Source: Nitrososphaera sp. UBA210 (GTDB lineage Archaea; Thermoproteota; Nitrososphaeria; Nitrososphaerales; Nitrososphaeraceae). From it: a DNA stretch of 18,993 bases. The position numbers were made by a program, and so were the translations under genes. Positions 1-6,800 of this stretch are shown here, in pieces (within the stretch, counting starts at the first letter, position 1; each line of letters opens with the position of its first letter). Where the stretch lies: positions 1 to 18,993 of the forward strand of contig DADA01000093.1 of NCBI GenBank assembly GCA_002494895.1, in the 5' to 3' direction. Below the pieces are notes generated by a model. That model ran no database searches and had not been told where the DNA came from. It worked only from the letters and a program-made list of their open reading frames with translations.

Positions 1-1
1 T

Positions 2-436
2 CCTTCCTACATATTTGACCTTCTGTACCACATGCTGCTTCCACTGATAACGATCATATTGGTTGGTTTTGGCGCGTGGGCCTACACGGTTCGATATTTC
101 GTGGTCGGAGTGCTGGGAGAGGATTACATAGCGGCAAAGAGGACGGCGGGGATTCCAGAAAGGAGGATAGTGTATTCCCACGCACTGAAAAACGCGGCGC
201 CACCCATAGTGACCGTCGTGGCTCTGAGCCTCGCTGGCTCTCTCGCCGGAGCGATAACTGTCGAGGCAGTGTTTGGCTGGCCGGGGATGGGAAGCCTTTA
301 CTATGAGGCGATAGGATTTCTCGATATCCCGATCATAATAGGGATCACCTATGTTCTGACTGTCATCTTTATTATCACCGTATTTGTCACTGACATAATC
401 TATGCATACTTTGATCCGCGGGTGAAAGTCGGATGA
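2..436 (+). CDS. ABC transporter permease, DppB/OppB family (5' end outside window)
   Basis: This is the C-terminal part of an inner-membrane permease of an oligopeptide/dipeptide/nickel-type ABC importer. The reading frame is open from base 2, so the gene begins upstream of the window. The visible 144 residues contain the EAA loop that contacts the ATPase (EDYIAAKRTAGIPERRI, about residues 40-56 of the visible part), then the usual conserved block with Glu-Ala-Val-Phe-Gly-Trp-Pro-Gly-Met-Gly, two hydrophobic segments and a terminal Tyr-Phe-Asp-Pro-Arg. That block is typical of the DppB class (BPD_transp_1). Its stop overlaps the start of the next gene in ATGA, so the two permeases are co-transcribed and probably translationally coupled. 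Substrate-binding and ATPase genes are not in view and the substrate cannot be told from the sequence. Confidence 0.93.
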   Translation, partial: PSYIFDLLYHMLLPLITIILVGFGAWAYTVRYFVVGVLGEDYIAAKRTAGIPERRIVYSHALKNAAPPIVTVVALSLAGSLAGAITVEAVFGWPGMGSLYYEAIGFLDIPIIIGITYVLTVIFIITVFVTDIIYAYFDPRVKVG

Positions 437-1824
437 GCGTTAGTGAAGTAATCTCCAGCTCAGACATTATTCGACAGTTCAAACGCTCAAAGAGCGGTCT
501 GGCCGGTGTATTCTTGCTCCTCGCTCTTGTCCTGATGAGCGTTTACGCCGCTGTCGCAGTGCCCCTTGAATCTCTGAGACAGTGGAACAATCCTGTTTTC
601 TGGGTTGACCTGCCGCAGTCCGCTGCTCCTGCATGGACAAACTTTGGCTTTGGGCCAAAGAACACCGAGCATATCGTTCTACACATGGACGACGCGTCAG
701 TTTCAGTCTCTTCTGAAGGAGGCGTTCGGACCGTAACTCATTCCTATTCATTGAACTACAATTATGACACCTATCCTGACGACTTTATGCTGATATACGC
801 CGCCCGATATGGCAGCACGCAGCCCGCGCTGCAGGTAGACGTACTTCGCCCGGACGGAAATGAATTCAGGATCTATTTTGCTTCTTTTCCCCCATCGCAG
901 CAGGGTGACAACGAATTCTCTGCAAGGGTATTCTCTACCGACAGGGCCGTATCAAATGAGCTCAGAAAATATCTGGGCACATTCTCTTATCCGCAGGATC
1001 ACACCAGGCCCCAGGTCATGATATTCTCAGATCCGGTTGAGAACAGGGTGCTGAAGGGAACCTATGTGATAAAAGAAACCTTCTATCTCTTCGGCCCTGC
1101 CGATTCCGTAATCAATTCGGGGTTCAATCTCGGAGGCAAAGTCTACGGGATCATTGGAACTGACGACTTGCGAAGGGACCTGTCAGTGGGGATACTCTGG
1201 GGCGCCCCCGTCGCATTATTCATCGGGCTCACGGTCGCAATAGCCGGCGTAATCATAGGCCTGCTATACGGTATCATCGCCGGGTACAAGGGGAACCGCA
1301 CGGACGAAGGGCTGATGCGAATAAACGACATATTCTATTCCCTGCCACCTCTCCCGCTTTTGATCATACTTTCTGTCACCATAGGCAGGAACATCTTTCT
1401 CATCACCGGATTTCTGGTGATATTCGGCTGGGTGGGGATGGCAAAAATAAGCAGAAGCCTTGCCCTCCAGATAAAGAATCTCCAATATGTGGAAGCAGCA
1501 AAACTAATGGGCCAATCGGATTTCAAAATAATAACCAAGCATATCATACCCCAGCTTCTCCCGCTGACTTTTGCTTCAATCGCAATTTCTGTCCCCAGCG
1601 CAATCCTTGGAGAAGCGACGCTCAGCTTCCTTGGTCTTTCCGATCCTTCCATCCCTACATGGGGGCAGATACTGCATGACGCAAACACTGCCGGCGCTGC
1701 TGCAAGGGGCCTCTGGTGGTGGATAGTTCCGCCAGGACTCATGATAGCGCTGACAGGCCTGGCCTTTGTCCTGATAGGCAACGCGCTTGATGCAATAGTC
1801 AACCCGAGGTCCAGAAAGAGATGA
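433..1824 (+). CDS. ABC transporter permease, DppC/OppC family, with a large extracytoplasmic insert
   Basis: This is the second permease of the importer, overlapping the upstream DppB-like gene by 4 nt (ATGA). It has 463 residues, whereas DppC/OppC proteins usually have about 280-310. One membrane helix lies at residues 23-43. A hydrophilic region of about 190 residues follows (about 45-238) before the family's conserved GTDDLRRDL (242-250) and the core helices. The EAA loop is at 353-370 (YVEAAKLMGQSDFKIITKHI), and the C-terminal ATLSFLGLSDPSIPTWG block is typical of the family. The insert is rich in Tyr, Ser, Asp and Val and looks beta-rich. By topology it should face outside, where it might assist or replace a binding protein; that role is inference. 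The gene is intact and runs to TGA at 1822-1824. Confidence 0.93.
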   Translation: MSVSEVISSSDIIRQFKRSKSGLAGVFLLLALVLMSVYAAVAVPLESLRQWNNPVFWVDLPQSAAPAWTNFGFGPKNTEHIVLHMDDASVSVSSEGGVRTVTHSYSLNYNYDTYPDDFMLIYAARYGSTQPALQVDVLRPDGNEFRIYFASFPPSQQGDNEFSARVFSTDRAVSNELRKYLGTFSYPQDHTRPQVMIFSDPVENRVLKGTYVIKETFYLFGPADSVINSGFNLGGKVYGIIGTDDLRRDLSVGILWGAPVALFIGLTVAIAGVIIGLLYGIIAGYKGNRTDEGLMRINDIFYSLPPLPLLIILSVTIGRNIFLITGFLVIFGWVGMAKISRSLALQIKNLQYVEAAKLMGQSDFKIITKHIIPQLLPLTFASIAISVPSAILGEATLSFLGLSDPSIPTWGQILHDANTAGAAARGLWWWIVPPGLMIALTGLAFVLIGNALDAIVNPRSRKR

Positions 1825-1934
1825 TGGATGCCTCAGGACTCATAATCTTCATCACAAGATGAGAACTCTTTCAGCCGGCTCTTCCTACACTTCATCAGCA
1901 TCCGGCAGTAACTCTGCTATCTGTTGTATAACTT

Positions 1935-2339
1935 TTAGCCCTTGATCCTGACGATCTTGATTCTCTCGAGGACCTTCCAGTATTCGACTTCCCTTCCCTG
2001 GATGTCGCCCTGCGCTATGCGTTCTTTAATCTCGTCTTCCACTGCCGTCGTCTCAAAAGTCTCAAAGGTTTCCAGATCCATTATCTGCAGCGTGTCACCC
2101 TGCTTTGATATTATCTGGCCGCTGCGCTTGTCTATCAGTGGGACTTCGACCTTGGCGGAGACAGGACCTACAAAAGGATGTGTCCTGTTGTCAAAAACTC
2201 CAACCGCGTTGATCCTGGCCTTGGCCGATCCATGCTTTCCCGGTTTGCTGTGATCATAAGAAACGATCCTGCAAGGCTCGCCATCAACGACAATGTATGA
2301 ACCGACTTTCAGCGCACCAAGATCCATCGGCTTGCTCAT
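1935..2339 (-). CDS. eif5A: Translation factor aIF5A (hypusine-containing)
   Basis: Archaeal IF5A binds the ribosome and helps peptide-bond formation at difficult sequences such as polyproline. The 134-residue length is normal. The N-terminal SH3-like domain carries the modification loop HSKPGKHGSAKAR, with Lys35 as the expected (deoxy)hypusine site, followed by the OB-fold C-terminal domain (about 70-134). The start at 2339 is supported by a TATA box at 2366-2375, about 30 nt upstream, which implies a leaderless or nearly leaderless mRNA. The gene is convergent with the ABC permease operon (110 nt apart) and is separated from the upstream unknown gene by 39 nt that hold its promoter. The ORF is intact with no unusual residues. 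Confidence 0.98.
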   Translation of the reverse strand: MSKPMDLGALKVGSYIVVDGEPCRIVSYDHSKPGKHGSAKARINAVGVFDNRTHPFVGPVSAKVEVPLIDKRSGQIISKQGDTLQIMDLETFETFETTAVEDEIKERIAQGDIQGREVEYWKVLERIKIVRIKG

Positions 2340-2365
2340 GAATCAAGTGGCTAGAGAAAAGCCTG

Positions 2366-2375
2366 CTTATATAAC
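2366..2375 (-). promoter_or_regulatory. TATA box of aIF5A
   Basis: GTTATATAAG on the minus strand is centred about 31 nt upstream of the aIF5A ATG. Archaeal transcription starts 25-27 nt downstream of the TATA centre, which puts the transcript start within a few bases of the start codon. Confidence 0.75.
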
Positions 2376-2378
2376 GCT

Positions 2379-2990
2379 TTACTTCAATTTCTCCAGGATG
2401 GAAAAACTGACAAGGTTGCTGAGCGCGATTCCTCTCCGGGCGACATCGCGCCTTGTACGCTCGCAATATTTCTGATCAGTCTGGTGCGTCTTCTCTCCCT
2501 CGACCTCGAGTATCACAAGGTTTTTGGAATACGGGAATGTGAACTTTGGCTGCTCGGCCGCCAGCAGCTGCATCTGCGCGAGGCTTGCCTTCTTTACCCT
2601 GTCGCGCCGGGCAATGGCATTTGCCAAGTCACCTATTGCTGGATCGCCATTTGTGTACTTTGTGAAATAAAGCGAAACATAATTCAGCCTGTCGCCTGCG
2701 CGCTCAAACAGCGGGCCGGAAAAACTAAACATGAACGAAAGTCTATCCATGTTGCTGTTCTTGATGTCGCCAAGTACGGCCTGGACATCATTGAAAGAAG
2801 CCAGGATGTACGTGTTTGCTTTGTTTGGAAAGTACGGGATGCTCTCCTCCGCAAAAGTCGCGGTCGCAAAGTAAATGTCACCAACGGCGTCGCTCTTTTT
2901 CCAGTACTCGATCAGGGACGCCGACTGCTTGTCATGCGGCGTGCAAACGTAACCCTGAACACTACCCCCTGCCCTATCCGCCAATCCCAT
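2379..2990 (-). CDS. Conserved-looking hypothetical protein (203 aa)
   Basis: I do not recognise this family. The product is soluble, with no signal peptide or membrane helix. Residues 25-125 mix alternating hydrophobic strands and helices (for example TYILASFNDVQAVLGDI). A basic helix follows (IARRDRVKKASLAQ), then a strand-rich stretch (NLVILEVEG) and a Lys/Arg-rich tail. The start at 2990 is supported by a strong TATA box at 3009-3018, about 23 nt upstream, so the mRNA is probably leaderless. It sits 65 nt downstream of corA with its own promoter, and its stop codon lies a few bases from the aIF5A TATA box. Codon use resembles the neighbours. Function is unknown. Confidence 0.8.
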   Translation of the reverse strand: MGLADRAGGSVQGYVCTPHDKQSASLIEYWKKSDAVGDIYFATATFAEESIPYFPNKANTYILASFNDVQAVLGDIKNSNMDRLSFMFSFSGPLFERAGDRLNYVSLYFTKYTNGDPAIGDLANAIARRDRVKKASLAQMQLLAAEQPKFTFPYSKNLVILEVEGEKTHQTDQKYCERTRRDVARRGIALSNLVSFSILEKLK

Positions 2991-3008
2991 TCAGAGGTTA
3001 TAATGCGA

Positions 3009-3018
3009 GTATATATGC
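3009..3018 (-). promoter_or_regulatory. TATA box of the 203-aa hypothetical gene
   Basis: GCATATATAC on the minus strand is centred about 23 nt upstream of the ATG at 2988-2990, matching leaderless spacing and favouring that start. Confidence 0.7.
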
Positions 3019-3055
3019 TCTAGGGCAACATCGCGTTTGTTGTTTCGTGCTTATG

Positions 3056-4012
3056 TCACATAGATGGTCCCAGCCAGCCGAGCCTCCTGAAGTATAATAC
3101 CATCAGAAGGGCAGAACCGACTGATGTCGCCAGGACGAACATCAAAGTCGTGTATGGCCCCAGCAGATCCCAAACGCCAGTCTGAATGCCGCCAGGCAGA
3201 TTTACGTTCATTCCATAGTATGTGCCAATCACAGTCGCGGGTATTGAGAGCGTGAATACTATGGTGAGCACTGCCAGAATCTTGTTTGTCTTTTCCTGGC
3301 TGAGCATAAAGTCGGTGTCTTTGTATATCTCGACAGTTTCTCTCGCTTCCTCCAGTGCCTCGAATATCTTGTCGACGTGCTCACGCACATCCTTAAAGTA
3401 TGGCGCGAGGTCTTCTTTGGAAAAAGGCTGGACATCGTTTGTCAGGTCCACCACGGTCCTCCGGAGGGGAATTACAATCCTGCGAAGTGTTGTGATCTCG
3501 CGCCTCAATAGCGATATCTGGCGTGGGATGGATATCCGCTCATCAAAGACGCTATCCTCGATGTCGTCAATGTTTCCTACAACCTTCATCAAGATATGCA
3601 GCAGGTCGTCAACCAGGACATCAATTATCTTGTGGAGCAGGAATCCTGATGACTTGCCCATTATCAGCTGTCGCTGGCTTTCGTCGTTCTTGCACATGCT
3701 AAATAATTCCTCAAGTGGCTTTAGCTCTCCCTGGTGTATTGTAACAAGGTAATCAGCGCTGACAAAGATGGACAGCTGGCTGAAGAGGAACCCCTTATCT
3801 TTGTCAGGGGTCGGGAAATGCAGGATCACAAAGATGTGGTCTTTGTACCGGTCTATCTTGGGCAGCTGGATCTTTGAAAGGCAGTCCTCAAGGTTCAGCT
3901 TGTGAAAGGGATATTTCTGTCCCAGATTGTTCATGTCGGCAAAGGTGGGCTTTTGAAGGTTGGTCCACGTGACTCCGTTGTTGGTTATTGTTTCGGGCCG
4001 GCCTTCAGACAT
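3056..4012 (-). CDS. corA: CorA-type Mg2+/divalent cation transporter
   Basis: CorA proteins form pentameric membrane channels that take up Mg2+ (some also Co2+ or Ni2+). The 318-residue length fits the family. Residues 1-240 form the cytoplasmic alpha/beta funnel ending in the long stalk helix (about 165-245, charged and coiled-coil-like). The first membrane helix (about 246-266) ends in the signature Gly-Met-Asn at 267-269 (TYYGMNVNLPGG), and a second helix lies at about 288-307, followed by a short basic tail. A GGGGAG-like Shine-Dalgarno element lies at 4018-4023, and a TATA box at 4054-4063 predicts a leader of about 20 nt. The upstream glycosyltransferase ends only a few bases before this promoter. 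Ion specificity cannot be read from the sequence. Confidence 0.96.
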   Translation of the reverse strand: MSEGRPETITNNGVTWTNLQKPTFADMNNLGQKYPFHKLNLEDCLSKIQLPKIDRYKDHIFVILHFPTPDKDKGFLFSQLSIFVSADYLVTIHQGELKPLEELFSMCKNDESQRQLIMGKSSGFLLHKIIDVLVDDLLHILMKVVGNIDDIEDSVFDERISIPRQISLLRREITTLRRIVIPLRRTVVDLTNDVQPFSKEDLAPYFKDVREHVDKIFEALEEARETVEIYKDTDFMLSQEKTNKILAVLTIVFTLSIPATVIGTYYGMNVNLPGGIQTGVWDLLGPYTTLMFVLATSVGSALLMVLYFRRLGWLGPSM

Positions 4013-4053
4013 TTTCGCTCCCCTGTGCTACCTGCTGCGTAACAGCAAATGCC

Positions 4054-4063
4054 GTTATAAAAG
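4054..4063 (-). promoter_or_regulatory. TATA box of corA
   Basis: CTTTTATAAC on the minus strand is centred about 46 nt upstream of the corA ATG. This leaves a short leader that contains the GGGGAG ribosome-binding site at 4018-4023, unlike the leaderless neighbours. Confidence 0.65.
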
Positions 4064-4069
4064 AGTGTG

Positions 4070-4975
4070 TCAGAAATTTGACCTGAGTTTCTGGTAGTCC
4101 AGTGCCTTTGAACTTGAAGCGGTGTGCCATTTCGAAGATGACACGCCTGCCTCGGCGAGGCGGGACTTGTAGTAGGGGATCGCGGCAAATCCGAGGACCG
4201 CTGACGCTGCACCTACAGGGTCCTTGAATGCACTCCTCAGTGCCTTTACTGCTGCTGTCCTTAACGGCAGCCCGATCTTGGACTTTGATGCATGACGGCG
4301 AAGCTGGCGGTGCCCGTTGGCTGCCCGCGCAACTTGCGATGCAAGGTCAGGCATGGTTCCCGGAGGCCTAAAGTATACTATCGCCTCATTGTCGTATTCC
4401 ACGTCAAGGCCCAACTCCATTACTTTGTACTGCAGATAAAGGTCTATAGCAATAGTTTCTTCCGGTATTCTTATCCTCCTTGCTGCGGACATTTTGATAG
4501 AGAGTGCCCTTCCCATAACCGTGTACTGGGACACCCGCTCAAGCCTCACCGACCCAAGCCAATCCGAGATGAACTTTGAGGCCCTTCCGGGAATTCCTGC
4601 CGGATCAAATGGTAGGGGGTTTGATGCGCAGATCCCTACGCCTCCTTTAACGCGGGAGGCAAGTCGCTCGGTGCACGATGGATGCGGGATAACGTCTGCA
4701 TCGTAGAGGATTAGAGCGTCCCCACTGGCCCGGCGAAAAATTTCATTCCACGCTGCCGATGCGCCTCTTCTTTCGTACCTGTGCAGAAGCGAAATCGGAA
4801 GAGATGAATGACTTGCAAATTGCTCCACAAGCTCGGGTGTCCTGTCAGTCGAATCGTCAGAAATTATTACGTGTCGTATCTGGCTGCGCAAGTGCTGCCG
4901 TTCCAGCGCATGGAGCAGGTTTGTGATATTCTTCTCCTCATTGTAGGAGGGAATACCTATTGTTATCTGGCGCAC
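4070..4975 (-). CDS. Family 2 (GT-A fold) glycosyltransferase
   Basis: This is an inverting GT2-type glycosyltransferase that would move a nucleotide-activated sugar to a lipid, polysaccharide or protein acceptor. The N-terminus has the typical IGIPSYNEEKNI (residues 6-17). The nucleotide-binding acidic motif ISDDSTDRT follows (38-46), and the metal-binding DxD equivalent is YDADV (91-95). The acceptor half (about 110-240) is less conserved. The C-terminus has one weakly hydrophobic stretch (about 245-270, AASAVLGFAAIPYY) that could sit on the membrane, without the clear multi-helix tail of processive enzymes. It is transcribed divergently from the HemB-like gene with only 27 nt between their start codons. 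The sugar and acceptor are unknown; a role in S-layer glycosylation or exopolysaccharide synthesis is a guess. Confidence 0.92.
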   Translation of the reverse strand: MRQITIGIPSYNEEKNITNLLHALERQHLRSQIRHVIISDDSTDRTPELVEQFASHSSLPISLLHRYERRGASAAWNEIFRRASGDALILYDADVIPHPSCTERLASRVKGGVGICASNPLPFDPAGIPGRASKFISDWLGSVRLERVSQYTVMGRALSIKMSAARRIRIPEETIAIDLYLQYKVMELGLDVEYDNEAIVYFRPPGTMPDLASQVARAANGHRQLRRHASKSKIGLPLRTAAVKALRSAFKDPVGAASAVLGFAAIPYYKSRLAEAGVSSSKWHTASSSKALDYQKLRSNF

Positions 4976-5002
4976 TCTTTAATTTCGTCAAAAGAATGTA
5001 TT
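4976..5002. promoter_or_regulatory. Very short divergent promoter region (glycosyltransferase / HemB-like)
   Basis: Only 27 nt separate the two divergent ATG codons, so the promoters must overlap the opposing coding sequences. An AT-rich element on the plus strand (CTCTTTAATTTC, 4975-4986) lies about 23 nt before the HemB start. One on the minus strand (ATAATACATT, about 4994-5003) lies about 25 nt before the glycosyltransferase start. Both fit leaderless transcription, but neither is a strong TATA match. Confidence 0.4.
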
Positions 5003-6019
5003 ATGAGTTTTGCGGTGGTAATTCCCCACAACAACCTATTCATAGACCAATCACCAATGATCAACTGTCTCTTGCAACAGGTAAGGCACGAGGACGCAGA
5101 TGTGCACAGTGCGATGCTGGCTGCCGCCGGTCTTCGCAAAGAGCACTTGACTTTTCCGATTTTCGCGTCAGACGCTCATGGAACAATAAGCGCGATGCCC
5201 GGCATGTCACTGACTCCTGTTAACGAAATAGCGCGACGCGCTCGGGAGGTCGCCGATAGTGGCATTTCTTCGGTAATCCTGTTTGGGATTTCGTCGGAGA
5301 GAGATGCAAGGGGAACTTTGGCAGCGAGTCCGGGAGGAATTGTGCAAAGGGCCATACGCGAAATAAAGTCTGCACTTGGTTCGTCTATCAGCATTGCGAC
5401 TGACGTGTGCATTTGCCAGTACAACAACACCGGCCATTGTGGCCTGACGCGCGATGGGCGAATAGACAACGACTCTACACTTGAAGTTCTTGCAGAAATT
5501 GCCATGAGCCACGCAGAAGCAGGCGCAAACGTGGTAGCCCCGTCCTCGATGATGGATGGTCAGGTTCACGTTATCAGGACGGCGCTGGCAGATCGCGGGC
5601 TGAAGCCACAGATACTTTCCTATTCCGCAAAGCACGCCTCGTCGCTCTACGCGCCCTTCAGGTCGGCTGCATTTGCCAGACCAAAAGCCAGCATAGACAA
5701 GTCCTCGTACCAGGTCTCCTATACAAATCCAAGGCAGGTTATGATGGAAGTGCAAACCGACATCGCCGAAGGTGCCGACATGGTCATGATCAAGCCGGCT
5801 CTGGCATACCTTGACCTTGTTACGATGGTAAAGGATCGCTTCTCCTTTCCGGTGGCCGTTCAGAATGTCAGTGGAGAGTATGCGATGATAAAGGCTGCAG
5901 CCGCCAGAGGGTGGATCAACGAAGAGGAATGGAAAGTAAAGACGCTTGCTTCAATAAAAAGGGCGGGTGCAGACAGAATAATCTCTTACTTTGCAATGGA
6001 TATCGCAAAGTACCTTTGA
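5003..6019 (+). CDS. hemB: Delta-aminolevulinic acid dehydratase-like protein (HemB family), divergent
   Basis: HemB (porphobilinogen synthase) condenses two 5-aminolevulinate molecules to porphobilinogen for haem and cobalamin. With the ATG at 5003 the protein has 338 residues, normal for the family. Both Schiff-base lysines are present: Lys210 in LSYSAKHAS and Lys264 in MVMIKPALAYLD. The three zinc-binding cysteines are present in DVCICQYNNTGHCG (136, 138, 146), as is NVSGEYAMIKAAA (288-300). Several strongly conserved positions differ. The usual Ser-Asp-Met-Met-Asp-Gly-Arg reads Ser-Ser-Met-Met-Asp-Gly-Gln (181-187), and the substrate-lid Asp-Arg-x-x-Tyr-Gln reads Asp-Lys-Ser-Ser-Tyr-Gln (232-237). 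The reading frame is open further upstream, but that part overlaps the glycosyltransferase. No other haem gene is nearby. It is either the main enzyme in divergent form or a paralogue. Confidence 0.9.
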   Translation: MSFAVVIPHNNLFIDQSPMINCLLQQVRHEDADVHSAMLAAAGLRKEHLTFPIFASDAHGTISAMPGMSLTPVNEIARRAREVADSGISSVILFGISSERDARGTLAASPGGIVQRAIREIKSALGSSISIATDVCICQYNNTGHCGLTRDGRIDNDSTLEVLAEIAMSHAEAGANVVAPSSMMDGQVHVIRTALADRGLKPQILSYSAKHASSLYAPFRSAAFARPKASIDKSSYQVSYTNPRQVMMEVQTDIAEGADMVMIKPALAYLDLVTMVKDRFSFPVAVQNVSGEYAMIKAAAARGWINEEEWKVKTLASIKRAGADRIISYFAMDIAKYL

Positions 6020-6030
6020 TACTCGAGTGC

Positions 6031-6480
6031 TTACTGGCTGACCTCGATATGCGATTCAAACACATTTGAAAGCGCCAGTGCTTCGTTTCCCAGTTCTGTG
6101 ACGACAAACGTCCTTGCGGAAAACGTCGTCCCAACCTCCGAATCGTGGGGAACGGTCCACGATACTCCGGCGGTGTAGGCATAATTGGGCACAACCTTTG
6201 CGCTCTGCCATGCAAGGTAGGTTGTGACACTATTCTGGTCACGCATTTCAAGAATAATGACCAGCGGCTTGACTTCGTCAAGGTAGATATTGTTGCGAAC
6301 CGACAGCGTGATCACTATCTGTTGGCCGGATCCCGCATGATTTGTATTCTCTGCGTTACCGTTGACGAAAACCGGTCTCGATACATCCAGTGAAGGGAGC
6401 GACAAACTGTAGGCAGGCTGCAAGAACGCTGATAGCGAAGCGATAATCGTTGAAATCAACACAAGCTTACGCAGCCGCAA
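6031..6480 (-). CDS. Small secreted protein with signal peptide
   Basis: The product has 149 residues with a clear Sec signal peptide: a basic start MRLRK, a hydrophobic core LVLISTIIASLSAFL and a likely cleavage after AYS (about residue 25). The mature part (about 125 residues) is strand-rich and resembles an immunoglobulin-like or CARDB-like extracellular domain (IVITLSVRNNIYLDEVKPLVIILEM written as alternating strands, then a VPHDSEVGTTFSAR turn). It has no cysteine, membrane anchor or catalytic motif that I recognise. It converges on the HemB-like gene with 11 nt between the stops. A weak TATA-like element at 6503-6512 lies 28 nt upstream of the ATG. A function in cell-surface binding or assembly would be inference. 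Confidence 0.85.
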   Translation of the reverse strand: MRLRKLVLISTIIASLSAFLQPAYSLSLPSLDVSRPVFVNGNAENTNHAGSGQQIVITLSVRNNIYLDEVKPLVIILEMRDQNSVTTYLAWQSAKVVPNYAYTAGVSWTVPHDSEVGTTFSARTFVVTELGNEALALSNVFESHIEVSQ

Positions 6481-6560
6481 TTGACAACCGGAAGACTAGG
6501 GCAAAGATAACTTTTCTGCAATGCAATACATTGGATAGCAATTGCGCGGAACCCAACACA

Positions 6561-6570
6561 ATTATATATC
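6561..6570 (+). promoter_or_regulatory. TATA box of tRNA-Tyr
   Basis: ATTATATATC is centred about 28 nt upstream of the first tRNA base at 6594, the standard archaeal spacing. Confidence 0.75.
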
Positions 6571-6631
6571 ATTCTTGTGGCAAACGGAAATGTCCCGCGG
6601 TAGCTCAGCCTGGTAGAGCTTTCGGCTGTAG

Positions 6632-6694
6632 ATGTCGGCTTTGTCTCATTAGCTGACCACGTGAAACGGCCTATCGGGCGTACAACTTGCAGTG
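6632..6694 (+). other. Canonical archaeal tRNA intron (position 37/38) in tRNA-Tyr
   Basis: This 63-nt intron fits the bulge-helix-bulge rule. Exon bases CTGT (6626-6629, positions 32-35) pair with intron bases GCAG (6689-6692, one G-U pair). That leaves a 5' bulge AG|A (6630-6632) and a 3' bulge TG|A (6693-6695), each cut between the second and third base by the tRNA splicing endonuclease. The anticodon stem supplies the outer helix. The inner intron helix is weak near the splice site (TTGT 6641-6644 can pair with ACAA 6682-6685). Confidence 0.88.
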
Positions 6695-6715
6695 ACCGAA
6701 GAGTCGCAGGCTCAA

Positions 6716-6745
6716 ACAAAATTGGCAAAAGCCAATTTGGAGCAA
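6716..6745 (+). other. Non-canonical tRNA intron in the T-loop of tRNA-Tyr
   Basis: The T-loop spans 37 nt instead of 7, so 30 nt must be removed. A strong hairpin AAATTGGC / GCCAATTT (6719-6726, 6731-6738; loop AAAA) fills the insert. GCTC (6710-6713) can pair with GAGC (6740-6743), leaving bulge AA|A at 6714-6716 and AA|A at 6744-6746. This predicts an intron at 6716-6745, between positions 58 and 59. Because CAAA repeats at both borders, the cut could shift by a few bases without changing the mature sequence. The 3' bulge is longer than the canonical 3 nt, so this is a relaxed motif. Confidence 0.75.
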
Positions 6746-6764
6746 ATCCTGCCCGCGGGATACA

Positions 6765-6777
6765 TAATTAGATATTA
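6765..6777 (+). promoter_or_regulatory. TATA-like promoter of the aldehyde dehydrogenase gene
   Basis: TAATTAGATATTA lies 24-36 nt upstream of the ATG at 6801 and begins 5 nt after the tRNA-Tyr 3' end. This spacing suggests a leaderless mRNA. Confidence 0.55.
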
Positions 6778-6800
6778 CCTTAAGACCGCAGAATTTCCCG

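Larger units (their letters stand above)
6594..6760 (+). tRNA. tRNA-Tyr (anticodon GTA), interrupted by two introns
   Basis: The acceptor stem CCCGCGG (6594-6600) pairs with CCGCGGG (6753-6759), followed by discriminator A6760. C1-G72 and A73 are archaeal tyrosine identity elements. The D arm is GCTC/GAGC (6603-6606, 6616-6619) with loop AGCCTGGTA. The anticodon stem TTCGG (6621-6625) pairs with CCGAA (6696-6700), the anticodon is GTA (6628-6630), and the T stem GCAGG (6706-6710) pairs with CCTGC (6748-6752). Two insertions interrupt it: 6632-6694 after position 37, and about 30 nt inside the T-loop (about 6716-6745). After removal the molecule closely matches archaeal tRNA-Tyr, with T-loop CTCAAAT (C rather than T at position 54). 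CCA is not encoded. A TATA box sits upstream at 6561-6570. Identity is very likely; the second intron is inferred from fold and pairing. Confidence 0.93.

Noticed and set aside
1335..1802. 155-residue minus-strand ORF
   Set aside because: It is the reverse shadow of the DppC-type permease, whose conserved EAA loop and core helices fix the true strand.
1816..1871. AAAGAG ... CTCTTT with ATGATGG, resembling a C/D guide RNA after the ABC permease gene
   Set aside because: No CUGA D box precedes the closing stem, and no promoter is visible.
4808..5002. N-terminal extension of the HemB-like protein by 65 residues
   Set aside because: It overlaps the glycosyltransferase start in antisense, does not resemble HemB N-termini, and the ATG at 5003 gives the normal length.
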